Positions 25,638 to 34,016 of a stretch of DNA of 64,000 nt are shown here, one piece after another (within the stretch, counting starts at the first letter, position 1; every line of letters starts with the position of its first letter). The DNA is taken from NCBI GenBank assembly GCA_902477755.1, contig CABSIK010000003.1, forward strand, positions 246,804-310,803, given 5' to 3'. The stretch is from an uncultured Clostridia bacterium (GTDB lineage: Bacteria > Bacillota > Clostridia > Lachnospirales > Anaerotignaceae). The notes under the pieces were generated by a model. The model ran no database searches and was not told the origin of the DNA. It saw only the letters and a list, made by a program, of their open reading frames with translations. The translations under genes and the position numbers were made by a program.

Positions 25638-26531
25638 TCTGACCACTGCTGGATTTACATGAACCATGCAATGTTTTACTTCCGGGAAATTCTGCTCAAT
25701 GGCATCGTGAACGCCTTCCGCAATGGCATGGGCTGCTGTCAGCGTCAGATTGCCGTCTGCAGCGATTTCCACATCCACATAAGCTCTTGCGCCGAACTGT
25801 CTGGTCTGGATGCGGTCAATGCCCATAACGCCATTCTGGGCTTCCACAACAGATTTCATTTTTTCCAGTGTTTCTGTATCACATGCGGTATCCATCATTT
25901 TATCAATGGCATCTTTGAAAATATCATAAGATGCTTTGATGATGAACAGAGAAATGACAACACTGGCAATGGGGTCGCAGATGGGGAATCCCAGCATTGC
26001 GCCGCCGATACCAATCAAACTGCCCACAGAAGACAGGGCATCAGAACGATGGTGCCAAGCGTCTGCCATCAATGCACCGGAATTGACCTGTTTTGCCGCA
26101 ATTCTGGTGTAATGATACATGCCTTCTTTCACCACAATAGACAGGATAGCCGCTGCCAAAGCCAGTTTACCGGGAACTTCCAGGGCGCTTGCTTCCGCGC
26201 CAAAGATTTTTTCCACACCGCCTGCACCAATGGCAAAGCCTGTGATACACAATACCATTGCCAGCAGGATAGCGGCTACACATTCCATTCGTTCATGACC
26301 ATACTGGTGGTTCTCGTCAGAATCCTTTGCGGACATCTTATAGCCTATCATAACGATGATGGTGCTGAACACGTCTGATGCGGAATGTACCCCGTCAGAG
26401 ATCATGGCACCAGAATGGGCAAGAAACCCTGCCGCCACTTTAAACACCGATAAAATCACATTGACGATCATACTGTTTGTGGAAACACGCATGACGATTT
26501 TCTCATTTTGTTTTGCCATATCATTTGTCAT
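25635..26531 (-). CDS. Cation diffusion facilitator efflux transporter
   Basis: A 298-residue CDF transporter with about six membrane segments, the paired metal sites (DGVHSASD and WHHRSDALSS, each with the HxxxD/DxxxD pattern) and a C-terminal cytoplasmic dimerisation domain. The NiCo riboswitch in front of it indicates Co, Ni or Fe(II) as the exported metal. AGGAGGGA precedes the ATG. The gene is alone in its transcript. Confidence 0.94.
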   Translation of the reverse strand: MTNDMAKQNEKIVMRVSTNSMIVNVILSVFKVAAGFLAHSGAMISDGVHSASDVFSTIIVMIGYKMSAKDSDENHQYGHERMECVAAILLAMVLCITGFAIGAGGVEKIFGAEASALEVPGKLALAAAILSIVVKEGMYHYTRIAAKQVNSGALMADAWHHRSDALSSVGSLIGIGGAMLGFPICDPIASVVISLFIIKASYDIFKDAIDKMMDTACDTETLEKMKSVVEAQNGVMGIDRIQTRQFGARAYVDVEIAADGNLTLTAAHAIAEGVHDAIEQNFPEVKHCMVHVNPAVVR

Positions 26532-26577
26532 AAAAATCCCTCCTAATGTTTACCTCTCCGCCCTTCTGATTTTATAC

Positions 26578-26679
26578 AAAAAAAGACACCCGTAGAACAT
26601 AAAACTGTCCCACGAATGTCTGTCATTCGCTGCAAAAAAATGCCCGACCACACGGAAAAATCCGCTGTCTGCTCAGTTT
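26578..26679 (-). ncRNA. NiCo (czcD) riboswitch with terminator expression platform
   Basis: On the minus strand the leader of the CDF gene carries the NiCo aptamer landmarks in order: AAACTGAGCAG (26679 leftwards), a GCGGA/TCCGT helix, TCGGGCA, a CGAATG/CATTCG helix, then GTGGGACAGTTT closing P1 (26602). The last helix can re-pair: 26607-26621 and 26584-26598 form a 15-bp stem with G-U pairs followed by seven T, a terminator. Metal binding should stabilise the aptamer and prevent termination, so the exporter is switched on. The family is known to bind Co(II) and Ni(II), and Fe(II) in vivo has been proposed. Confidence 0.9.
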
Positions 26680-26731
26680 GTACTGTATGTGCGAAGGTCA
26701 CTTCGTATGTGCAGTGCAAAGAGTTTTTATG

Positions 26732-26761
26732 ATTTTATCTCATTTTTTCGCAGTTTGTCAA
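26732..26761 (-). promoter_or_regulatory. Promoter for the riboswitch and CDF gene
   Basis: TTGACA (26756-26761) and TAAAAT (26732-26737) with an 18-base spacer on the minus strand. Between promoter and aptamer are two direct copies of GTATGTGC flanking a CGAAG/CTTCG hairpin. This region lies within the 472-base gap 26532-27003, whose remaining part is repeat copy B. Confidence 0.75.
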
Positions 26762-26831
26762 GCATAACATTTTTTGGATGATGCTGCTGCAAAAAATCAA
26801 AGAGATGCTCCTTGTGCGAACATCCCTTTTG

Positions 26832-26994
26832 GGGCATCTTCATAAGAAAACAAAGAAAGCCAAAATCCTTATCATGACAAAAGGTTTTAGCTTTCTTATT
26901 TTACTGAGATTTTATTGGATATGTTTTCTTCTGAAGACAGCCGTTGCAATTCCCCTTAAGAAAATCAATGTTTTCTTAAGGGGAATTTGCTTTG
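26832..26994 (+). repeat. Interspersed two-hairpin repeat, copy B
   Basis: 163 bp, plus orientation, from GGGGCATCTTCATAAG to TTTGCTTT. It ends nine bases from the dnaJ stop codon, so its second stem (CCCCTTAAGAAAA and its complement TTTTCTTAAGGGG) probably terminates the hrcA operon. Unlike copies A, C and D it has no complementary flanking arms that I can find. Confidence 0.88.
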
Positions 26995-27003
26995 GAAAGT
27001 TTC

Positions 27004-28182
27004 TTATTTATCCTTTTCAAAAAAATCCCGAACTTTTTCACCGAAAGACTTCTTTTCCTCTTCAGGCGCAGAAGCTTCGGTGTTGGCCGCCCCCGCCGGG
27101 GCATCACCGTAAAACTGCCGCAGCAGGTCTTTCTGGCGTTCTGTCATGCTGGTAGGGATTTTTACCTTCAGTGTGACAATCTGGTTGCCTCTTACTTTCG
27201 GGTTCCGCAGGTTGGGTACCCCTACGCCGCGGAGGGTAACCACTGTATCAGGCTGTGTACCGGGTTTGATGGTATATTTCTGTTCCCCATCAATGGTCTT
27301 GATGATGATTTCGCCGCCCAGTGCCGCCTGTACAAATGTGATAGGCACATCACAATAAATATCGTTGCCTTTACGAACAAAGACACGGTTAGGCTGTACA
27401 TAAACGCTTACCAACAAGTCGCCGTAGCCGCCGCCGTTTTCGCCCAGTTCCCCTTTGCCGCCCAGACGGATGGTCTGGCCGTTATCGATACCCTGAGGAA
27501 TCTTAACTTCGTATTTCTTTGTCTTTTTGACTCTGCCGGTACCACGGCATGTGGTACAAGGGTCTTTGATGATCTTACCAGTACCATGACATGCGGAACA
27601 GGTACGAACAGATGTAACAGCGCCAAACATGGACTGCTGTACAAAACGTTCCTGACCGGTACCGTTACATTTGGAACAGCTTTCTGCATGAGTGCCGGGT
27701 TTTGCGCCAGTACCATGACAGGTTTCGCATTCGTCCAGAACAGGTACAGAAATTTCTTTGGTACAGCCAAAAATGGCTTCTTCAAAAGTCAGTTGGATGC
27801 TGACATTGATATCTCTGCCGCGTCTAGGGCCATTTCTTCTGGCAGAACCGCCGCCACCAAAGCCGAACATGCTGCCGAAAATATCCCCCAAGTCGCCCAT
27901 ATCGAAGCCTTCAAAGCCGCCGCCGTAGAAACCGCCGCCGCCCATGCCGCCCTGTTCAAAGGCTGCGTGACCAAACTGGTCATACTGGGCACGTTTTTCC
28001 GGGTTGCTCAGCACTTCATAGGCTTCGTTGACTTCTTTGAATTTTTCTTCTGCTTCTTTATCGCCAGGGTTCTGGTCAGGATGGTATTTTACCGCCATCT
28101 TACGGTAAGCCTTTTTCAGTTCCGCTTCAGACGCGCCCTTCTGTACCCCCAAGACTTCATAATAATCTCTTTTATTAGCCAA
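27004..28182 (-). CDS. dnaJ: Chaperone protein DnaJ
   Basis: Hsp40 co-chaperone that stimulates DnaK ATPase. The 392-residue protein has the J-domain (HPD in VKYHPDQNP), a Gly/Phe-rich linker, four zinc-finger repeats (CETCHGTG, CSKCNGTG, CSACHGTG, CTTCRGTG) and the C-terminal substrate domain. The start is a TTG giving the standard MANKRDYYEVLG, with AAGGTGG eight bases upstream; the longer frame beginning at GTG 28194 would start inside that site. Last gene of the hrcA operon. Confidence 0.97.
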   Translation of the reverse strand: MANKRDYYEVLGVQKGASEAELKKAYRKMAVKYHPDQNPGDKEAEEKFKEVNEAYEVLSNPEKRAQYDQFGHAAFEQGGMGGGGFYGGGFEGFDMGDLGDIFGSMFGFGGGGSARRNGPRRGRDINVSIQLTFEEAIFGCTKEISVPVLDECETCHGTGAKPGTHAESCSKCNGTGQERFVQQSMFGAVTSVRTCSACHGTGKIIKDPCTTCRGTGRVKKTKKYEVKIPQGIDNGQTIRLGGKGELGENGGGYGDLLVSVYVQPNRVFVRKGNDIYCDVPITFVQAALGGEIIIKTIDGEQKYTIKPGTQPDTVVTLRGVGVPNLRNPKVRGNQIVTLKVKIPTSMTERQKDLLRQFYGDAPAGAANTEASAPEEEKKSFGEKVRDFFEKDK

Positions 28183-28282
28183 CTTTCTCACCACCTTGTT
28201 TTACTGAAAAAACTGTAAACGGCAAAAGCAGGGGCGGGACGAAACCCACCCTTGCCTTCACTTTATCGCAATCTTATTTATT

Positions 28283-30118
28283 TTACAGTTCTTTGCCTTC
28301 GCCGTCAACCACATTAGGATCGCCGCCGTTTGCTGCGTCGCCGCCCTGAGCTGCCTGTGCCTGCTGGTACAGTTTTTCGGAGATTTTGTAGAATTCCTGT
28401 GTCAGAGCTTCTGTAGCGGATTTTACATTTGCTACGTCTGTTTCTGTCATTGTTTCAGGCTGCATATCTTTTACAGTATCTTTCAGGCTGTTCAGAGCGC
28501 CTTCTACTGCTGCTTTTTCGTCGTCGCCCAGTTTTCCTTCCAGTTCGCCCAGCGCTTTTTCTGTCTGGAAAATCAGGGAGTCAGCTTCGTTTTTGGCATC
28601 GATTGCTTCTTTTCTCTTCTTATCCTGTTCAGCGAACTGTTCAGCTTCTTTTACAGCTCTGTCGATTTCTTCTTCAGACAGGTTGGAGCCTGCTGTGATT
28701 GTGATGTGCTGTTCTTTGCCTGTACCCAGGTCTTTTGCAGATACGTTTACGATACCGTTTGCGTCGATATCGAAAGTAACTTCGATCTGAGGCACGCCAC
28801 GTCTTGCGGGAGCGATGCCGTCCAGTTTGAACTGACCCAGAGTTTTGTTGTCTCTTGCCAGAGGTCTTTCACCCTGTACAACGTGGATGTCAACAGCTGT
28901 CTGGTTATCTTCTGCTGTAGAGAAAATCTGTTTTTTGTTTGTAGGGATGGTTGTGTTTCTGTCGATCAGTTTTGTTGCAACACCGCCCAGAGTTTCGATA
29001 CCCAGAGACAGAGGTGTTACGTCCAGCAGCAGAACGCTGCCTGCGCCTTCATCGCCAGCCAGTTTACCGCCCTGAATAGCAGCACCTACGGCTACACATT
29101 CATCGGGGTTGATGCCTTTGAAGGGTTCTTTGCCTGTATATTTCTTAACTGCTTCCTGTACGGCAGGGATTCTTGTGGAACCGCCAACCAGCAGGACTTT
29201 GTCGATTTCGCTTGCGGACAGACCAGCGTCGGACAGAGCCTGACGAACAGGGCCCATTGTGCCGTCTACCAGATCAGCTGTCAGTTCATCGAATTTTGCT
29301 CTGGACAGTGTTACATCCAGATGTTTAGGACCATCCTGATTCATTGTGATGAAAGGCAGGTTGATGTTTGTTGTTGTTACTGTAGACAGTTCTTTTTTCG
29401 CTTTTTCAGCTGCTTCTTTCAGACGCTGCATAGCCATTTTGTCTTTGGACAGGTCCATGCCTTCTGCTTTCTTGAATTCAGCTACCAAGTAATCGATGAC
29501 TCTCTGGTCGAAGTCGTCACCGCCCAGGTGTGTGTTACCGTTTGTGGACAGTACTTCGATTACGCCGCCGCCGATTTCGATGATGGATACGTCGAATGTA
29601 CCGCCGCCCAGGTCGTAAACCATGATTTTCTGTTCGCTTTCGTTATCCAGACCGTAAGCCAGTGCTGCGGATGTGGGTTCGTTGATGATACGTTTTACTT
29701 CCAGACCAGCGATACGGCCAGCGTCTTTTGTTGCCTGACGCTGTGCGTCGTTGAAATATGCGGGAACTGTGATAACTGCTTCGGAAACAGTTTCGCCCAG
29801 ATAGCTTTCTGCGTCAGCTTTCAGTTTCTGCAGTACCATTGCGGAAATTTCCTGAGGAGAGTAAGCTTTGCCTTCGATGTTTACTTTATAGTTTTCACCC
29901 ATGTGACGTTTGATAGAGCTGATGGTGTTGTCGGGGTTTGTGATTGCCTGACGTTTTGCTGTTTCACCAATCAGTCTTTCGCCGTTTTTCGCAAAACCAA
30001 CTACGGAAGGAGTTGTTCTTGCGCCGTCGCTGTTTACGATAACAACAGGCTGGCCGCCTTCCATTACTGCTACACAAGAGTTTGTTGTACCTAAGTCAAT
30101 ACCAATAATTTTACCCAT
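28283..30118 (-). CDS. dnaK: Chaperone protein DnaK (Hsp70)
   Basis: ATP-driven Hsp70 chaperone of 611 residues. It has IGIDLGTTNSCVAV at the N-terminus, IVYDLGGGTFDVS-type motif (here MVYDLGGGTFDVSI), the third Hsp70 signature near LLVGGSTRIPAVQ, the substrate-binding domain and a flexible Gln/Ala/Gly-rich tail ending in acidic residues. It lies between grpE and dnaJ with short gaps, and its codon bias is strong, consistent with high expression. Controlled from the CIRCE-bearing promoter upstream of hrcA. Confidence 0.98.
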   Translation of the reverse strand: MGKIIGIDLGTTNSCVAVMEGGQPVVIVNSDGARTTPSVVGFAKNGERLIGETAKRQAITNPDNTISSIKRHMGENYKVNIEGKAYSPQEISAMVLQKLKADAESYLGETVSEAVITVPAYFNDAQRQATKDAGRIAGLEVKRIINEPTSAALAYGLDNESEQKIMVYDLGGGTFDVSIIEIGGGVIEVLSTNGNTHLGGDDFDQRVIDYLVAEFKKAEGMDLSKDKMAMQRLKEAAEKAKKELSTVTTTNINLPFITMNQDGPKHLDVTLSRAKFDELTADLVDGTMGPVRQALSDAGLSASEIDKVLLVGGSTRIPAVQEAVKKYTGKEPFKGINPDECVAVGAAIQGGKLAGDEGAGSVLLLDVTPLSLGIETLGGVATKLIDRNTTIPTNKKQIFSTAEDNQTAVDIHVVQGERPLARDNKTLGQFKLDGIAPARRGVPQIEVTFDIDANGIVNVSAKDLGTGKEQHITITAGSNLSEEEIDRAVKEAEQFAEQDKKRKEAIDAKNEADSLIFQTEKALGELEGKLGDDEKAAVEGALNSLKDTVKDMQPETMTETDVANVKSATEALTQEFYKISEKLYQQAQAAQGGDAANGGDPNVVDGEGKEL

Positions 30119-30158
30119 AATCTATTTCCTCCTAAATTGTCAAATCAAAATTTCAGTT

Positions 30159-30716
30159 TTAGTTTGCCACCTTCACCATACTGTGACGGATGACTTTATC
30201 TTTATATTTATAACCTTTCAGCATTTCCAGAATGATTTCGTTTTCGCCGTAAGCATCATCATCTTCATGTGCTACAGCCGCATGGAAATTGGGGTCGAAT
30301 TTTTCGCCCAAGGCTTTGATTTCCTCAACGCCCATGCCATGCAAAATTTCCTGGAACTGCTTCAAAGTCATTTGCACGCCTTTGAAAAAGGCATCTTCGG
30401 CGTCTTTTCCTTCCTGTACCGCTACGGCACGTTCCAGATTGTCCACCACTGCCAGCAGTTTTTCCACGGTGTCTCTCACACCGTCGTCATACATGCTTGC
30501 TTTTTCCTTGGAAGTCCGTTTTCTGAAGTTATCGAACTCCGCCAGACATCTTTGATATTTATCCAGATAATCCGCAGCTTTCTGTTCCAGTTCAGCCATT
30601 TTTGCTTCGGTTTCATCAACCACTTCCGCTTCCACAGCTTCTGTCACTTCTGCTTCCGCCTGCACTTCAGCGGCTTCTTCCTGCAGATTTTCTTCTCTTA
30701 AATCCTTATCTTCCAC
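30159..30716 (-). CDS. grpE: Nucleotide exchange factor GrpE
   Basis: Releases ADP from DnaK. The 185-residue protein begins with a very acidic Glu/Ala-rich segment (1-50), then a long coiled coil (KAADYLDKYQRCLAEFDNFRKRTSKEK) and the beta-sheet head ending in GYKYKDKVIRHSMVKVAN, all typical of GrpE. It sits 17 bases after hrcA and 40 before dnaK. Confidence 0.97.
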   Translation of the reverse strand: MEDKDLREENLQEEAAEVQAEAEVTEAVEAEVVDETEAKMAELEQKAADYLDKYQRCLAEFDNFRKRTSKEKASMYDDGVRDTVEKLLAVVDNLERAVAVQEGKDAEDAFFKGVQMTLKQFQEILHGMGVEEIKALGEKFDPNFHAAVAHEDDDAYGENEIILEMLKGYKYKDKVIRHSMVKVAN

Positions 30717-30733
30717 ATCTGCTCCTCTTTTCT

Positions 30734-31783
30734 CTAGGTATTTTTATTGCCTTTCGACAGATTTTTTAATACTTTTTCCATATTGGTAACCATACCGTTG
30801 AGGACGGATACCACCTGCGAATAATCCATTCGGGTGGGCCCTACGATACCGATGGTACCGCGGGTTTCGTCACTCATTTTGTAGGTTGCCGTAATGACGC
30901 TGCAATCCTTCATACACTGGACGCTGTTTTCGCTGCCAATGAGAATCTGCATGTCATTGGTATCGGTACTGCCCTGCAAAAGGGTTACCAGCACATCCTT
31001 TTCTTCCAATGCCTGAAACAGGGACTTGGCTTTCTGGATATCAGAAAACTCAGGAAAAGCCAGAATGTTTTTGGTACCGCTCATGTGAACCTGTACCTTT
31101 TCCGCAGAACGCATGGTACTTTCGATTGCCGATAAGATATGCGGCAAAATCTGTCGGTATTCATGAAGTTCTGTTTGCAGGCGGTTGATGACGCTTGCAT
31201 CTATATCATGAAGGGAATATCCCTGCAGCACCTGATTCAGCCGCATGCCCATGGTGAAGATCTTATCTTCCTCAGGAACTACGCCCATCTGAATCACATG
31301 ATTCTTGATGAAATTATCTTCCGTTACAATGACCAGAAGCACCGAAGTGCTGTCCAGGGGCAGGAGCCGAATCTGTTTGATCCGTGTGCGCTGACTCACA
31401 GGTTCCGAAATGATGGTGGTGTAATTGGTCAGTGCAGAAAGAGCTTTCGCCGTTTCCTCCAGCAGGTAATCAATCTGTCCCACGTTTCTGGTGATGACAT
31501 TTTGCAGATACCGCTGTTCCTCTGTGCCTAATTCTTTTTTCTGCATCAAATGGTCTACATATAAACGGTAGCCCATGTCTGATGGAATCCTGCCGGAAGA
31601 AGCATGGGGCTGTAAAATGAAGCCCATTTCCTCCAGATCACTCATTTCGTTTCTTATGGTTGCTGAGCTGATGCCCAGATTGTATTTTTTGGCGATGGTT
31701 CTGGAACCGACAGGCTCCGCCGTTTCAATATAGTCATTGATGATCGCCTGTAAAATCTGAATTTTTCTTTCGTTCAACGACAT
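30734..31783 (-). CDS. hrcA: Heat-inducible transcription repressor HrcA
   Basis: Binds CIRCE and represses class I heat-shock genes; needs GroEL for folding in known systems. The 349-residue protein starts MSLNERKIQILQAIINDYIETAEPVGSR with the winged-helix DNA-binding domain (SSATIRNEMSDLEEMGF), followed by the GAF-like and dimerisation domains. I take the ATG at 31783; the ATG at 31801 overlaps its AGGAGG. Two perfect CIRCE sites in this window (here and htpG) are its expected targets. Confidence 0.97.
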   Translation of the reverse strand: MSLNERKIQILQAIINDYIETAEPVGSRTIAKKYNLGISSATIRNEMSDLEEMGFILQPHASSGRIPSDMGYRLYVDHLMQKKELGTEEQRYLQNVITRNVGQIDYLLEETAKALSALTNYTTIISEPVSQRTRIKQIRLLPLDSTSVLLVIVTEDNFIKNHVIQMGVVPEEDKIFTMGMRLNQVLQGYSLHDIDASVINRLQTELHEYRQILPHILSAIESTMRSAEKVQVHMSGTKNILAFPEFSDIQKAKSLFQALEEKDVLVTLLQGSTDTNDMQILIGSENSVQCMKDCSVITATYKMSDETRGTIGIVGPTRMDYSQVVSVLNGMVTNMEKVLKNLSKGNKNT

Positions 31784-31868
31784 AGCCTTTCGCCTCCTCA
31801 TGAATGAAGTAAATTTCCGTTTACGCGTTTTTTATTTGAACGCACTTTCTATGGAAATTCGTCTTTTG

Positions 31869-31895
31869 TTAGCACTCACTTGCTATGAGTGCTAA
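31869..31895 (-). promoter_or_regulatory. CIRCE operator upstream of hrcA
   Basis: Perfect TTAGCACTC-N9-GAGTGCTAA between the -10 box and the hrcA start, so HrcA represses its own operon. Confidence 0.97.
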
Positions 31896-31906
31896 CTCAT
31901 GTAATA

Positions 31907-31942
31907 AAGATAGCACTTGCCACCAGTAATGTCAAGTGCTAA
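31907..31942 (-). promoter_or_regulatory. hrcA promoter embedded in a second CIRCE-like inverted repeat
   Basis: On the minus strand TTGACA (31930-31935), 17 bases, TATCTT (31907-31912). TAGCACTTG (31911-31919 on plus) and CAAGTGCTA (31933-31941) form a 9-bp inverted repeat, resembling CIRCE arms but with a 13-base spacer, that overlaps both promoter boxes. Confidence 0.75.
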
Positions 31943-32010
31943 TCTGAAAAAATTTATGAACTTTTTTTGAATTTTATATTTTAGATTTTCTTTTGGTTTT
32001 TCGGGGTTTT

Positions 32011-33156
32011 TCAGGCATCTTCTTTGAGAAATTCCATAAAAACCTGATTGCTCAAATCCAGTCCTCTCTCTGTCAGACGGAGCCATCCATCCCTTTCTTC
32101 CAGCAGACCTTCTTCTTTGCATTTTTCAACTTCCGCACCGTAAACATCTTCCATATCCACGCCAAAACGCTGGGCAAATCGTTTTTTCTCAATGCCTTCC
32201 GTCAGACGCAGTCCCATGAACATAAACTCGCTGTACTGGTCAGCCAAAGAAAGCTCCTCCACATCCTCCATGGAAACATTGCCGTTTTCTGCCTGCTCCA
32301 TATAAGTATGCAGGTCATAGGGATTGTGGAACCGTTTTCCTGCCCAATAGGAGTGTGCCCCCAGACCAAAGCCCAAATATCCTTCATCCTGCCAGTAAAT
32401 GCGGTTATGGCGGCTTTCCTTGCCATCTTTGGCGAAATTAGAGATTTCATACTGGTGGTATCCTTCCTCAGCCAAAATCTGTGCCGCTGTGTGGTACATG
32501 GCACGATCCAGTTCCTCATCCGTCTCCTGATAGACCTCCTTTTCATAGAGGTCATAAAAAGGGGTTCCTTCTTCTATAATCAAGCTGTAAGCGGAAATAT
32601 GCTCCGGTTGTAATGCGGTGATTTCCGAAAGGGTTTCTTCCCACTGCCCCAAAGTCTGTTCCGGCAGGGCAAACATCAAATCTACATTAATATTGTCAAA
32701 ACCTGCTTCTCTGGCGCTGGCGAAATTTTTCAGAAACTGCTGACGGGTATGGATTCTGCCCAATCTCTCCAGCAGCTCATCCTGCCATGCCTGCACACCC
32801 ATGCTCAGGCGGTTGAATCCCATTTGCCGCAGAGCAACACATTTCTCCAGACTCAATGTACCGGGATTGGCTTCGGTGGTGATTTCTGCGTCCTCCTCCA
32901 CATCGAAACATTGAAAAACGGTATCCAAAATTCGCTTCAATTGCTGAGCAGAAAGCACCGTAGGCGTACCGCCTCCAAAAAACAACGTCTTAATCTTCCA
33001 ATCCTTTGCCAGATGACTTTTGGCCTCCATTTCTCGGCACAACGCCGCTGTGTACCGTTCATATTCCTTTTCCTGTCCGCCAAAAGACGGAAAATCACAG
33101 TACAGACATTTCTGCACACAAAAAGGAATATGAATGTAGATTCCTGTTTCCCTCAT
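32011..33156 (-). CDS. hemW: Heme chaperone HemW (radical SAM, HemN-like)
   Basis: Radical-SAM protein related to oxygen-independent coproporphyrinogen oxidase but acting in haem trafficking in studied species. The 381-residue protein has the iron-sulfur motif C13-x3-C17-x2-C20 (IPFCVQKCLYCDF), GGGTPT, NPGTL and the C-terminal HemN domain. Start ATG 33156 has AAGGAGGGG upstream; earlier in-frame codons have no ribosome site. The position before hrcA is common in Firmicutes. Its short C13 context without the extra HemN N-terminal segment supports HemW rather than HemN. Confidence 0.93.
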   Translation of the reverse strand: MRETGIYIHIPFCVQKCLYCDFPSFGGQEKEYERYTAALCREMEAKSHLAKDWKIKTLFFGGGTPTVLSAQQLKRILDTVFQCFDVEEDAEITTEANPGTLSLEKCVALRQMGFNRLSMGVQAWQDELLERLGRIHTRQQFLKNFASAREAGFDNINVDLMFALPEQTLGQWEETLSEITALQPEHISAYSLIIEEGTPFYDLYEKEVYQETDEELDRAMYHTAAQILAEEGYHQYEISNFAKDGKESRHNRIYWQDEGYLGFGLGAHSYWAGKRFHNPYDLHTYMEQAENGNVSMEDVEELSLADQYSEFMFMGLRLTEGIEKKRFAQRFGVDMEDVYGAEVEKCKEEGLLEERDGWLRLTERGLDLSNQVFMEFLKEDA

Positions 33157-33182
33157 AAAATCCCCTCCTTCTCTTTCCAACC

Positions 33183-33260
33183 AGTGTACCATATCCGACA
33201 ATATCCACGCAAGATTCCCCTTTTCCCTCCATTGCGCCCTGCCGAAAAATGTGATACATT
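33183..33260. promoter_or_regulatory. Divergent promoters for hemW and the acetyltransferase
   Basis: Minus strand: TTGCGT (33207-33212), 18 bases, TACACT (33183-33188) for hemW. Plus strand: TTGCGC (33232-33237), 17 bases, TACATT (33255-33260) for the acetyltransferase. Confidence 0.5.
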
Positions 33261-33316
33261 TTATCCTTGGGAAACAAAGCATTTTCTTCATTTCAACAAA
33301 AGAAAGGACATCTTAT

Positions 33317-33919
33317 ATGGATATTTTAAAAATCATGGGACTGCCAGAAGGCTACTGCACACGCCACACAGACATGCCCAACCACTTACAGACAAAAGCA
33401 AAAACCCTTTGCTGGGAATACAACCAAACCGCCCCTACAGAAACAGAAAAACGTGCTGAAATCTTACAGGAACTTTTTGGCACCTGCCATCCCCTGACAT
33501 TTATCGAGCCATCTTTCCGCTGTGATTATGGCTTCCACATCCACACCCACGGTCTCACCATCATCAATTACAACTGCGTCATTCTGGATACTTCTCCTGT
33601 GCATATCGGCGCCAATGCTTTCATCGGCCCCGGCGTCTGCCTTGCCTGTGCAGGACATGCCATGGATGCCGCCCAAAGAGGAGAAGGTATCGGCACTTCT
33701 GCCCCCATCACACTGGAAGACGATGTATGGATTGGTGCCAACGCTACCATCTGCGGCGGTGTCACCATTGGTGCTGGCAGCGTCATCGGTGCCGGCAGTG
33801 TGGTGACCCATGACATTCCCAAAGGTGTCCTTGCTGCTGGGAACCCCTGCCGTGTGCTGCGTCCCATTACGGAAAAAGACCGCATCACACCTCTGGAAAT
33901 CACTTCTGACAAAAAATAA
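33317..33919 (+). CDS. Sugar O-acetyltransferase (Maa/LacA family)
   Basis: A 200-residue left-handed beta-helix acetyltransferase. The N-terminal Mac domain (GLPEGYCTRHTDMPNHLQTKAKTLCWEYNQT) and hexapeptide repeats (VHIGANAFIGPGVCLACAGHAMDA with the catalytic His region, then GGVTIGAGSVIGAGSVVTHDIPKGVLAAGNPCRV) identify the maltose/galactoside acetyltransferase group. A weak AAAGGA site precedes the ATG at 33317. It is monocistronic with no adjoining sugar genes. Confidence 0.93.
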   Translation: MDILKIMGLPEGYCTRHTDMPNHLQTKAKTLCWEYNQTAPTETEKRAEILQELFGTCHPLTFIEPSFRCDYGFHIHTHGLTIINYNCVILDTSPVHIGANAFIGPGVCLACAGHAMDAAQRGEGIGTSAPITLEDDVWIGANATICGGVTIGAGSVIGAGSVVTHDIPKGVLAAGNPCRVLRPITEKDRITPLEITSDKK

Positions 33920-33946
33920 AATTCCTTTCATTTTCCCCTGCCAGCG

Positions 33947-33975
33947 TTGAAAATACGCCATTGTCATGATAAAAT
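33947..33975 (+). promoter_or_regulatory. Promoter for the LTA-synthase-like gene
   Basis: TTGAAA (33947-33952), 17 bases, TAAAAT (33970-33975), 41 bases before the ATG. Confidence 0.65.
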
Positions 33976-34016
33976 AAAACCTCGGGGTAATTGAAAAGAA
34001 AGAAGGCATTGACCCA

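Noticed and set aside
26778..27155. Short frames inside repeat copies (also 41512-41748, 45325-45861 tail, 17999-18217) that share a peptide like KTKKAKILIMTK
   Set aside because: The shared peptide comes only from shared repeat DNA; frames have no starts or ribosome sites, run into hairpins and are disrupted between copies.
28706..30094. Long plus-strand frame opposite dnaK
   Set aside because: Cys/Phe-rich mirror of a highly biased gene; not a gene.
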